From NCBI GenBank assembly GCA_019313605.1, contig JAFDAW010000019.1, positions 1 through 31,004 of the forward strand: a stretch of DNA of 31,004 bases, written 5' to 3'. The position numbers and the translations under genes are program-made. Under the pieces are notes generated by a model. The model was not told the DNA's origin. It saw only the letters and a list, made by a program, of their open reading frames with translations, and searched no databases. Source of the DNA: Deltaproteobacteria bacterium. GTDB lineage: Bacteria > Myxococcota_A > UBA9160 > SMWR01. Shown piece by piece: positions 23,536 through 31,004 of the stretch; positions within the stretch are counted from its first letter, which is position 1, and each line of letters starts with the position of its first letter.

Positions 23536-25646
23536 CCGACCTCGCCTTCGAGACGCTTGAGGGCCGAGAGCGTCACGTCACGAACGAAGTCATCTTGCTC
23601 CACATCCAGGCGGCGAAGAATCGAGGGCACGGCTTGAATCAACCGGCGGTCGGAAACGGTCTGGATTGCCTCTGCGCGGACCGACCAGTCGGGATGCCCG
23701 ATCAGCGGAAAAAGCGCCTCCAGACCATCCGAATCCGAATGGAGGCCGACACAGCGAATCGCCGCGCGAACCAGTTCGGGTTCCGGCCGCTCCAGGATTC
23801 CCACCGCACGCTCCGCTGCAGCTCCGCCCACCTCGCAGAGTGCTTCGAGCGCGGCGAGAGCGACCGGCGGCTCGTCGGCCAGAGCGGCATCGATCACCTG
23901 CAGCATCTCGCTCCGACTCCGGTCGGTGCTCGATTGGCTGAAGCGGAACGCGACGGACCGGACCGCAGCGGCGCGAACTCCCGAGTCCTCGTCATCCGCG
24001 AGCCGTCTCAAGTCATCGACGACTTCGATGTTCTCGGATGCGCCCAGCGCACGCGCCGCCGCGATTCGCACCATCGGCGATTCGTCTGCGAGAGCGAGCC
24101 GAAGCGGCTCCGCCGCGGTTCCGGGCTCGAGCCGAGCGAGCGCCTCGACCGACGCCCGTCGGACGGACGAACTGGCATCCTTCATCAGAAAGCTGACGAT
24201 TTGTGAATCCTCAGAGCGGCCGATGCGCCCGATCACCGTAGCGACTGCGAGGCGAACACCCTCTGCGGCCCCATCGAGGCAAGCCGTCAAGAGTTCGATT
24301 GCTCTTGCGGTCACCGCTGTTCCCGTCTCGGGCCCGGGCGCTGCGAGCGCAATCAATCCATCGGTAATCGCCGCGAGTTCTTCTTCTCCTTCGAAGTCAT
24401 CCTCAGCCACCGCGGCGGCAAGTCGCACGACGAGTGGCGCCAGCCCCGAGGTGAGGCCGCGATGGCCGATCGAGCGGGCGGCAGCGGATCGGGTTTCGCT
24501 CGACGGATCCTCGAGCGACGAGAGTAGGCGCGCGGCACTTTTCTCTCCACCGGTTTCTCCGAATAGCAAGCAGGCGTCTCTCCTGGATTCGGCGTCCAGA
24601 CTCGACCACTCTGTGTCGATGATTTTTTCGGCAATGTCGCCCAGAGACTCCAGGGTCGAGAGCGACGCTTCAAAGAGTGCCTCGTCACGCCCAGCCAGGA
24701 GGATGGGAATGACCGCGCTGGGTGTCGCCACGATCCCGAGAAATTGAATCAGGATCAATCTCATCGGAAGATCCGCTTCGGGCATCCGCTCGACAGCGCT
24801 TGAAACCACGAGGTCGCTCGCCATTGCGGCAGCTCGAATTCGCGCAATCAGCGAATCATTCCGTTCGGGACCGGCCTGCCCGACGATCCTCAGCAGCGAG
24901 CGTATCGAAGCCTCGCGAGTGGAACGGGATCCGGAACCGAGCGCTTTGAGGAGTATGGAAATTCCATCTTCATCACCGTCAGCACGGCCGAGCAGTGACA
25001 GGCCTGCGTGGCCAAGGATCGGATCGTTCAACACGGACCCGAGATCACTCGCGCAAACCGGAAACTCCAACACATTCAGTGCGTGGATCGCCGAGAACCG
25101 CACCAGCTGATCCTCGTCGCTGGCGGCCGCTTTGGAAATCAACGCCTCCGGAACGCCATTTCCACCGATCGCGCCAAGCGCATCTGCCGCCGACGCACGA
25201 ACATTGGGATCAGAATCGTCGAGCATCTCCTGAAGCGGCTCGCTGGCGCGCGAATCCGCGATGCCCGCAAGGGCATCGACCACCAGCTTTCGCACATCGA
25301 CATCGCTACTCGAACGTTCTGCGAGGAGAGCCGGGATCGCTTTCCCCCCGGAGTGTATGAGAGCATCCACTGCAGCGTTCCGCCGTCCGGGATTCTCACC
25401 ATCGCCGAGTGCACAAACGAGTGCATTCGCCACAGCATCCGTTTCACTGCGTGCGACGAGGCGCTCGATCGAAGCCTTCCGTACCCGCCAACTCGAATCA
25501 CCGAGGCATTCGATCAGATGGCAAATCGCGTCCTCTGCGGGAAGCGCATCGACGCGCTCGACCGCCAGGCGGCGAACTTCTTCATCACCATCTCGAATGT
25601 CCTGGGCGATGCTTTCGCGGTCTCTCTCGTCAAATTCCAGACTCAT
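23532..25646 (-). CDS. HEAT-repeat protein within the chemosensory operon
   Basis: A 704-residue protein made almost wholly of PBS-lyase-type HEAT repeats of about 30 residues, each with a pattern like VRxAAAxALGxIG (VRASAADALGAIGG, VRRASVEALARLEP, VRIAAARALGASEN, VRAAAVRSVAF). There is no signal peptide, TM segment or catalytic motif, so a curved cytoplasmic scaffold is expected. It overlaps the zinc-ribbon/receiver gene and cheR by 4 bases each, so it is translated together with the adaptation enzymes. HEAT-repeat proteins occur in several deltaproteobacterial chemosensory clusters; no function is known for this one. It probably binds a pathway component; that is inference. Confidence 0.85.
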   Translation of the reverse strand: MSLEFDERDRESIAQDIRDGDEEVRRLAVERVDALPAEDAICHLIECLGDSSWRVRKASIERLVARSETDAVANALVCALGDGENPGRRNAAVDALIHSGGKAIPALLAERSSSDVDVRKLVVDALAGIADSRASEPLQEMLDDSDPNVRASAADALGAIGGNGVPEALISKAAASDEDQLVRFSAIHALNVLEFPVCASDLGSVLNDPILGHAGLSLLGRADGDEDGISILLKALGSGSRSTREASIRSLLRIVGQAGPERNDSLIARIRAAAMASDLVVSSAVERMPEADLPMRLILIQFLGIVATPSAVIPILLAGRDEALFEASLSTLESLGDIAEKIIDTEWSSLDAESRRDACLLFGETGGEKSAARLLSSLEDPSSETRSAAARSIGHRGLTSGLAPLVVRLAAAVAEDDFEGEEELAAITDGLIALAAPGPETGTAVTARAIELLTACLDGAAEGVRLAVATVIGRIGRSEDSQIVSFLMKDASSSVRRASVEALARLEPGTAAEPLRLALADESPMVRIAAARALGASENIEVVDDLRRLADDEDSGVRAAAVRSVAFRFSQSSTDRSRSEMLQVIDAALADEPPVALAALEALCEVGGAAAERAVGILERPEPELVRAAIRCVGLHSDSDGLEALFPLIGHPDWSVRAEAIQTVSDRRLIQAVPSILRRLDVEQDDFVRDVTLSALKRLEGEVG

Positions 25647-26899
25647 GGCTTGCCTCGCGCTGCCGCTACCCGAAGCAACTCTTCCTGCAGAAAATCCCGA
25701 ATTTCCTGTACCGATGGATCAATCCGAGCCGTGAAGAGCGAACGACCCTCCGCGATCTCAGGCTGCATGGCCTCGAGAACGTTGCCCGCCTCGACAGCGG
25801 CCTCGAACTTGTCCTTGCTGTAGAGAACGATGTCCGACACCACGATTCGCGCCAGGCGCTCCGCCTGCTCGATTTGTTCGTCAATTTCAGGGTCGCCCGA
25901 TGCCGGTTCGGAAGGAGCAACACTTTCAGGAGTCGACATTGCCACCGGGGGCTCGACCGAACCGACCGATTCGACAATATCGGGTGCAGCGGGAATCTCG
26001 GGTTCGGGTATTGCCTCCACGACGGGTGCCATTGCCGGCGGGGGTGCCGGTGCCGGCGGAGCGGGCTGCATTGCCGGCGAGGGTGCCGGTGCCGGCGAAG
26101 CGGGCTCCATTACCGGCGGGGGCGCCGGTGCCGGCGGAGCGGGCTGCATTGCCGGCGGGGGCGCCGTTACCGGGGTGGGTGCGACGGCAGGCGGAGTCGA
26201 CAGTGTGGCTGCGGTCGCTGAAACCGGCGGCGGTTCAGGGGCCGAAGAAAGCATTCCGAATCCCTGGAAGATGGATCGAAGTGAATCGGGAAGTTCCTGG
26301 CGCTCGATGTACGCATCGGCCCCGTAGATCTCTTCGGGCGGGCGTCGGTAACGGGTTCGATCGTGAATCGCACCCACGAGCACCACGTTTATGTCGCGCA
26401 AGCTTTCGTTTCGCTTCACGATCTCACAGATCTGAAAGCCGAACATTTTCGGCAGAGCCGCATCGATCACGATGACTCGCGGCAGCAATCTCTGGATCGC
26501 CAGGATGGCCTCGACTCCGTCGTGAACCAGCGTCGGCTGAAGCCCCCACTGGGCCAGAGCGCTGGCCGTCGACTTGCCCTGCTCGACTTCGGGATCTGCG
26601 ATCAAGACCATCCGCTCCCGATCGACCGGAGGGGACGGAGCAACGGGTGGTGCTGGGCGAGACATGGGCGGCGACAGAGAAGGTGCCGGTTCTTTGGAGG
26701 CTTCAGGCTGCGGCGCCGGAGCCGGAGCCGGAGCCGACGGAGTGGCCACAGCGGGAGGTCCGCTCGTGGCTGTAGCCGGGGGCGGGCTCACCCGGAATAC
26801 CGCTTCACAGCGAGTACACCGCAGTCTCACTCCCTCGGGTCGAAGGCGATCCGGTTCGATCTGATAGCGTGCACTACATCCGGGGCAAGCAACGATCAT
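25643..26899 (-). CDS. Zinc-ribbon / degenerate receiver / Pro-Ala-rich linker protein
   Basis: About 418 residues. In order: an MJ0042-type zinc ribbon (MIVACPGCSARYQI ... LRCTRCEAVFRV, residues 1-38), a Pro/Ala linker, a receiver-like domain (about 98-225) and a second Pro/Ala-rich linker of 13-residue repeats (about 240-315), then a charged helical C-terminal domain (IEQAERLARIVVSDIVLYS to the end). The receiver keeps an Asp in VIVIDAALPKMFGF but has only ADPE for the acidic pair, VGAIHD at the Thr/Ser region and YIERQ where Lys is expected, so normal phosphotransfer is unlikely. The start is the ATG at 26899 behind GGAGAGG. It follows mcp by 66 bases and overlaps the HEAT gene. Confidence 0.8.
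   Translation of the reverse strand: MIVACPGCSARYQIEPDRLRPEGVRLRCTRCEAVFRVSPPPATATSGPPAVATPSAPAPAPAPQPEASKEPAPSLSPPMSRPAPPVAPSPPVDRERMVLIADPEVEQGKSTASALAQWGLQPTLVHDGVEAILAIQRLLPRVIVIDAALPKMFGFQICEIVKRNESLRDINVVLVGAIHDRTRYRRPPEEIYGADAYIERQELPDSLRSIFQGFGMLSSAPEPPPVSATAATLSTPPAVAPTPVTAPPPAMQPAPPAPAPPPVMEPASPAPAPSPAMQPAPPAPAPPPAMAPVVEAIPEPEIPAAPDIVESVGSVEPPVAMSTPESVAPSEPASGDPEIDEQIEQAERLARIVVSDIVLYSKDKFEAAVEAGNVLEAMQPEIAEGRSLFTARIDPSVQEIRDFLQEELLRVAAARGKP
26031..26173. repeat. 39-bp in-frame tandem repeat (Pro/Ala linker)
   Basis: Three imperfect 39-base units (26031-26069, 26070-26108, 26109-26147) and a partial fourth (to about 26173) code for 13-residue repeats of the type MQPAPPAPAPPPA. The copies differ by only a few bases, so copy number could vary between strains by slippage without breaking the frame. 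Confidence 0.9.
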
Positions 26900-26965
26900 C
26901 GTGCCTCTCCAACTTTGCAATCCCTGACTACCGCTATCATGGTCCCCTCATCGACGCTCACTACG

Positions 26966-29539
26966 TCAGAGCTGAAAACGGTGTACATCTTCTCTGAGTC
27001 CAGCTGACTGCTTCAACAATCCCTTCGAGGCCTGATCCATGCGACGCGCAGACTCCTCGTTTGCCCGAGTCTGCGCGAAGATTTCCTCGATGAATTCCAC
27101 TGCCGATCGACACGCCGCCGCCTGCTCCTGCAGCGCCTCGTTGATCTGCTCGACCGCGTCTCGCTGCCCCTCGACGCTCTCCCGAATCCGCCCCGAGCCG
27201 CGAGACTGCTCTTCGGTCGTCATGCGAACCTGCTGCGCGACTTCACGCATCGCAGTCGTGCTGCGATAGACGATCGTGTTTCCGCGCTCCTGCTCAGTCG
27301 CAGCGTTGCGAATTTCCTCTACGCCACCGCGGACCTTCTCCATCAACTCGACCACCTGGGAGGCAGCGCTAGCCTGGGCGCGCACCGCCGTGAGGATCCC
27401 CTGGATCCGTTCACCGCTATCCCGTGAAGCGCGCGTGATCTCCTCGAGCGAGACGCCCGCCTCCGCAGAAAGATCCACACCAGACGCCACACTTTCGGTT
27501 CCGCTCTCGATCGCTCCGATCGCGTTCGCCCCCTCTTCCTGGACAGCGCGAATCAGCTCTCCAATCTCCTTCGTCGACGCCAATACGCGATCTGCCAGAT
27601 CCTTGATCTCGTCCGCCACGACCGAGAATGCACGCCCATGCTCACCGGCCTGTGCAGCGATGATTGCGGCATTCAACGCGAGGAGATTCGTCTCGTCCGC
27701 TACGTCATCGATCACATCGACGATCGCGCCGATTTCTTTCGTTCGCCCGCCAAGGTTTCGAATCACCTTCTCGGCGGTTTCGGTAGCGAGCCGGATCGCA
27801 TCCATACCGTCGATGGTCTGTCGGACTTTTTCCTGCCCGCTCTCGGCAGTCGAAACAACATAGGTAGACAGTCGAGCCGACTCTTCAGCGCTCTCGTCGA
27901 CTTCCATCAGGGAACTGGCCATCAACTCCATCGACGAAGACGTTTCCGACGACGCTTGAGAGAGCGACTGCGTGCTTTCCACGACCTGACTGACACTTCG
28001 AACGATCTGCTCCATCGATGCGGAGACTTCTTCGATCTTCTCGGACAGTGTCCCTGCGGTTTCATTCAGATCGTCGCCCGCGGCACCCAGCTCCAGGATC
28101 GAACTGGAAGATTCCTCGATCGAGCTGTTCAGCACTCCCGCTGAATCCGCAATCCCTCCCACCTGGGTTTTGATCGCATCCGTGGAAGCCGCTGCTTGCT
28201 GAATCCCAGAAACCTGATCCGCTGTAACCGCGGCCACTCCCTCTGAAATCGATGCGATATCCGTGGCGGTGTGTTCGAGTTGATCAGCGGCCCCGAAGAT
28301 CCGAGATAGAGCCACGCGGAGCGATTCAGCCATGGACTCGAAGGATCTCGAGAGATCTCCAATTTCATCCTCAGAATCGAACACGCGGCTTCGACGAAGA
28401 TCGCCGGAAGCCATCCGCGAAACTTCGGCGTTCAGCTGACCCAACCCTCGGATGATGTCGCTTGACATCAGCCACGCCAATAGACCACCGATTGCGATCG
28501 CGACAGCGAGCAGGCCAGCGTATTCAAGCCAGGCTCGACTCGACTCGAACGCCATCGCACGGCGGGGTGTTGACACCACGAGGACACTGCCGCCCTCGAG
28601 GGTTCGCCACGAAAAGAATCGCCCGAAAACCCGAGATCCACGGCTACCGTGTTTGACGCCACTCTCGCGCTCGGTCCTGATTTCCGCGATGAGCTGAGCG
28701 TCGAGCATCCCACTCCCGCCTACATCGGGCGCCGAGAAGTCGAGTAACGTTACGTCCAGCGGTGCGAGAAGGGCTGACTTGTCACCGAGCACCGAAGTCA
28801 CGACAGCGCTGAGTTCCTGCTCGTCGATTCGGTCCACCATTGCATCGAGGACGCCGCTTTGCCAACGCAGCGCAACGTCTTCGGTGTTGCCGCCCATCTT
28901 CACAGAGAAGAACACCAGCGCGACCATCATCGGAATGGCCGTCATGCTCATTGCGCCGTAGATCATCTTGCTCCGGAGCGAAATCGGATTCAGTTGCGCA
29001 CGGCGCACGTCGGGATCGGAAATCTGCGTGGCGAGTGCGACGCGAATCTCCTCGACTTCGCGCTTCACCGCGCAGAACAAGATGCCCCCAGAGACGAAGC
29101 CCGCAATCAACCCCGCGGTCATCACAACCGCGCATTCCATCAAACCGAATGAGCTGAAACGAAGTGCCATAGCGGCGGCCGCAATACCACCCACCGCGAT
29201 CCAGCTGACCATGGAGGCCAACGCCAGACTCCGCGGTAAGTCCAAGGTGGCGGCAAAGCCGGCCCGACAGCCTTCATCCTCAACCTGATCTTCGGAGAAG
29301 TGATCCAAGAAGGTCGCAATCGGATCGATGAAGGAGAGCTGCCTCTTCGTCGCCACCAAAGCGGCGAGAAGCGCGCACGCCCCCGCGAGTGAGCAGAGCC
29401 AGACCCACGCCACACTCGTGAGTTCCAGCAGAGAGAAGAGAGATGCAAACAATACGATGGGTCCCGGCAGCGAGATGCCGTAGTAGAGCGAAAGAATGTG
29501 CCACCTGAATTGAGACGAATTGGGAAGAGTCGGACTCAT
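26966..29539 (-). CDS. Methyl-accepting chemotaxis protein with six predicted TM segments
   Basis: An 857-residue receptor. The N-terminal part has four hydrophobic segments (about 12-64 and 108-158), then a fifth (about 193-215), a region of about 120 residues likely periplasmic, a sixth TM (about 340-362), a HAMP domain (SSDIIRGLGQLNAEVSRMASGDL) and a long coiled-coil signalling region. The hairpin tip is DETNLLALNAAIIAAQAGEHG (first 20 residues around 617). It matches the MCP consensus except that Glu and Arg of EAAR are Ile and Gln, and GRGF is GRAF. No C-terminal CheR-tether pentapeptide is seen; it ends DVHRFQL. The ATG at 29539 overlaps the cheW stop as ATGA. The ligand is unknown. Confidence 0.9.
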   Translation of the reverse strand: MSPTLPNSSQFRWHILSLYYGISLPGPIVLFASLFSLLELTSVAWVWLCSLAGACALLAALVATKRQLSFIDPIATFLDHFSEDQVEDEGCRAGFAATLDLPRSLALASMVSWIAVGGIAAAAMALRFSSFGLMECAVVMTAGLIAGFVSGGILFCAVKREVEEIRVALATQISDPDVRRAQLNPISLRSKMIYGAMSMTAIPMMVALVFFSVKMGGNTEDVALRWQSGVLDAMVDRIDEQELSAVVTSVLGDKSALLAPLDVTLLDFSAPDVGGSGMLDAQLIAEIRTERESGVKHGSRGSRVFGRFFSWRTLEGGSVLVVSTPRRAMAFESSRAWLEYAGLLAVAIAIGGLLAWLMSSDIIRGLGQLNAEVSRMASGDLRRSRVFDSEDEIGDLSRSFESMAESLRVALSRIFGAADQLEHTATDIASISEGVAAVTADQVSGIQQAAASTDAIKTQVGGIADSAGVLNSSIEESSSSILELGAAGDDLNETAGTLSEKIEEVSASMEQIVRSVSQVVESTQSLSQASSETSSSMELMASSLMEVDESAEESARLSTYVVSTAESGQEKVRQTIDGMDAIRLATETAEKVIRNLGGRTKEIGAIVDVIDDVADETNLLALNAAIIAAQAGEHGRAFSVVADEIKDLADRVLASTKEIGELIRAVQEEGANAIGAIESGTESVASGVDLSAEAGVSLEEITRASRDSGERIQGILTAVRAQASAASQVVELMEKVRGGVEEIRNAATEQERGNTIVYRSTTAMREVAQQVRMTTEEQSRGSGRIRESVEGQRDAVEQINEALQEQAAACRSAVEFIEEIFAQTRANEESARRMDQASKGLLKQSAGLREDVHRFQL

Positions 29540-30030
29540 GCCGCGTCCTCATGGGTGGTCAGTACCGAGCGATAAACAGCCTCGAGCAGGGATTCCAACG
29601 ACAGAACCACGATCGGTTCCGAATCAGGTCTTCGAACCACGGCCCGGGCTGCGTCGTAGCCCGCTTGGGTGGCGAGGGGCGGCGGGTCTTCCATGCTGGT
29701 TGCGCTGATCTGCAGAACCTCGACGGCAGAGTCGACCGTCAATCCGACGACGAGGCCATCGGTCTCGGCCACCACGATTCGCGTACCGGTCGTGGGCTCT
29801 ACCTTGCTCTCGTCCAGCGCTCGCGCGAGATCCACGACGGGCACCAGTGTGCCTCGGAGGTCGATGACACCATCGATCAGTGCGGGCGATTTGGGCAGGG
29901 GCGTCACGGGCTGCCACCGAACGACTTCGCGGATGTTCGCGACGTCGATCGCGATCAAACGACCGCCCACCTCGAAGCAGCCGAGCGTGACCTCGTTTTC
30001 CGAGGAAGTGGTGAAGATTTCGTCAGGCAT
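29536..30030 (-). CDS. cheW: CheW-like adaptor (first)
   Basis: A 164-residue CheW-domain protein that would link receptor and CheA. Typical segments: LGCFEVGGRLIAIDVANIREVV, LPKSPALIDGVIDLRGTLVPVV, RIVVAE and VVGLTVDSAVEVL. It overlaps the upstream cheW by 8 bases and mcp by 4. The C-terminal region includes PIVVLSLESLLEA, also family-like, so the domain looks complete. Two cheW genes adjacent to one receptor gene suggest distinct adaptor roles or a mixed array. Confidence 0.92.
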   Translation of the reverse strand: MPDEIFTTSSENEVTLGCFEVGGRLIAIDVANIREVVRWQPVTPLPKSPALIDGVIDLRGTLVPVVDLARALDESKVEPTTGTRIVVAETDGLVVGLTVDSAVEVLQISATSMEDPPPLATQAGYDAARAVVRRPDSEPIVVLSLESLLEAVYRSVLTTHEDAA

Positions 30031-30535
30031 CGAGAGTCAGCACCCTATCTAACTCGATCATCGACACGAACTCATCATTGAATTTGCAGAGGTCGTTGAC
30101 CGCACCCGTGTCTGACCCGGTGGCGGGTTGAATCGCCTCGTCGGAAACCCGCAAGACCTCTCTCACTCCGTCGACGAGCAGCCCCACGACTTCGTCATCG
30201 TTCGTCTTGATTACGATGATCCGAGTCCGACGAGAGGGCTCGACCGACCCGAGAGAGAGCCGCCGACGGAGATCGATCAATTCAATCATCTCACCGCGCA
30301 GCGAAATCACGCCTCGAACCTCATCGGGCATGCGGGGAACCGGAGTGACGGGGCGCATCCGAACGATTTCTCTCACCCGCTCCACGGGCACCGCATAGGG
30401 CGCTCCTGCGAGTTCGAAAGACAGCAGTTGACGAACTTCATCGAGCGGTTCGGAAGAGCCGCCGCGATCCGCCGCAGCCCGCGCAAGCGCATCCCAATCT
30501 CGTGCCTCTTCGCTCGGCGTAGTCACTTCACTCAC
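30023..30535 (-). CDS. cheW: CheW-like adaptor (second)
   Basis: A 170-residue protein with about 35 residues of charged N-terminal lead-in, then a CheW domain: LLSFELAGAPYAVPVERVREIV, VPRMPDEVRGVISLRGEMIELIDLR, RIIVIKTNDDEVVGLLVDGVREV. It resembles canonical CheW more closely (RMPxxVRGVISLRG) than its neighbour does. The start is the GTG at 30535, overlapping the cheA stop as GTGA. It would bind the CheA P5 domain and the receptor tip. Confidence 0.93.
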   Translation of the reverse strand: MSEVTTPSEEARDWDALARAAADRGGSSEPLDEVRQLLSFELAGAPYAVPVERVREIVRMRPVTPVPRMPDEVRGVISLRGEMIELIDLRRRLSLGSVEPSRRTRIIVIKTNDDEVVGLLVDGVREVLRVSDEAIQPATGSDTGAVNDLCKFNDEFVSMIELDRVLTLDA

Positions 30536-31004
30536 GCGCCTTCCTTCCTGCTCAGGGTGTCGTCCACCAGGCTCGAGATATCGACGACCAGCACCGCATC
30601 CTGATCACCCAACTCCGTCGCTCCCGCGAAGCCGCGCACGTTCTTGACCGGACCCTGGATCGGCTTGATCACCGTGTCCTGCTGGCCGTCCAGGCGATCG
30701 ACGAGCAGCCCGATTCGCTGTTCGCCCAGGCCCACGATCACCGCGAATTGCTTCTCCGAATCTCGCGAAACGCCGAGTTCAAATTCATCCGACAGACTTC
30801 GCAGCAAGAGTGCGTCTCCTCGAAGGTTCAGAAATTCGCGGCCCTCACTGCGCTGAATCTCGCTGGTATCGATCAGCAGGGTTTCGTGGACGGCGTTGAT
30901 CGGAATCGCAAATCGATGTTTACCCACGATGACGATCAGGGATTGAATGATCGCGAGCGTAATCGGCAGGGTCATCGAGATCGTGGTGCCGCGTTCCGGA
31001 ATCG
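30532..31004 (-). CDS. cheA: CheA histidine kinase, C-terminal part (runs off window)
   Basis: The last 157 or so codons of CheA; the gene continues beyond 31004. The first visible residues, ERGTTISMTLPITLAIIQSL, are the end of the ATPase domain and the linker to P5. The rest is the CheW-like P5 domain (VGKHRFAIPINAVHETL, ILNLRGD-type segment EFLNLRGDALLLRSL, IGLLVDRLDGQQDTVIK, GFAGATELGDQDAVLVVDISSLV). This is the signature end of CheA. P1-P4 lie outside the window, so the phosphorylation-site His cannot be checked. It shares a GTGA overlap with the second cheW and is probably the first or an early gene of the operon. Confidence 0.93.
   Translation of the reverse strand, partial: IPERGTTISMTLPITLAIIQSLIVIVGKHRFAIPINAVHETLLIDTSEIQRSEGREFLNLRGDALLLRSLSDEFELGVSRDSEKQFAVIVGLGEQRIGLLVDRLDGQQDTVIKPIQGPVKNVRGFAGATELGDQDAVLVVDISSLVDDTLSRKEGA

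Noticed and set aside
25830..26327. Gly/Ala-rich plus-strand frame resembling a PE-PGRS-like protein
   Set aside because: It is the antisense reading of the Pro/Ala 39-bp repeats, and the composition follows directly from that.
1..31004. CRISPR arrays, tRNA or rRNA genes, insertion sequences, prophage or defence genes
   Set aside because: No regularly spaced repeats, tRNA-like cloverleaf, rRNA motifs, transposase or phage protein was recognised; the region looks like core genome plus a chemosensory operon.

Overview
The window is a GC-rich, tightly packed bacterial chromosome segment. All recognisable genes lie on the minus strand except one plus-strand gene for ribosomal protein S20. An outer membrane with LPS is implied by bamA, skp, lolC/lolD, lnt, lptE and an lpxK-like gene. 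The yicC-remA-gmk order, a PATAN (DUF4388) protein, a BamA with a TolB-like N-terminal domain and a chemosensory operon point to a deltaproteobacterial-type organism in the broad sense (Myxococcota or Desulfobacterota-like). That placement is inferred from gene content only.

Layout in transcription order (right to left). (1) 31004-20274: a chemosensory operon of cheA (3' part only), two cheW, a receptor (mcp), a zinc-ribbon/receiver protein, a HEAT-repeat protein, cheR, cheB, a coiled-coil GAF protein and a CheY-like regulator. Most joints are 4-8 bp stop/start overlaps, so the genes look translationally coupled. (2) 20099-18589: lptE and holA, convergent with rpsT (+, 18195-18464). (3) 18025-13350: a TPR/zinc-ribbon membrane protein, a PATAN plus pseudopilin-like protein, phoH and ybeY. 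(4) 13371-6507: lnt, prfB (with its programmed +1 frameshift), lysS, lolC and lolD, all overlapping. (5) 6346-1: bamA behind a good sigma70-like promoter, skp, a degenerate lpxK, yicC, remA and the start of gmk.

The left half is housekeeping: lipoprotein maturation and export (lnt, lolCD), outer-membrane protein delivery and assembly (skp, bamA), lipid A/LPS (lpxK-like, lptE), translation and RNA maturation (prfB, lysS, ybeY, rpsT), replication (holA) and nucleotide metabolism (gmk). The right half is a signalling module whose HEAT and zinc-ribbon/degenerate-receiver proteins have no standard role in chemotaxis.

Points that stand out: an LpxK homologue that has lost the P-loop lysine and other catalytic-site residues; a LolC carrying about 240 extra membrane-embedded residues at its N terminus; a six-TM receptor with two substituted trimer-contact residues; and three local lesions in conserved genes (an exact 58-bp tandem duplication in phoH, a short deletion with frameshift in lolC, and a fused yicC/remA junction). 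The lesions may be assembly errors or real mutations; the sequence alone cannot decide.
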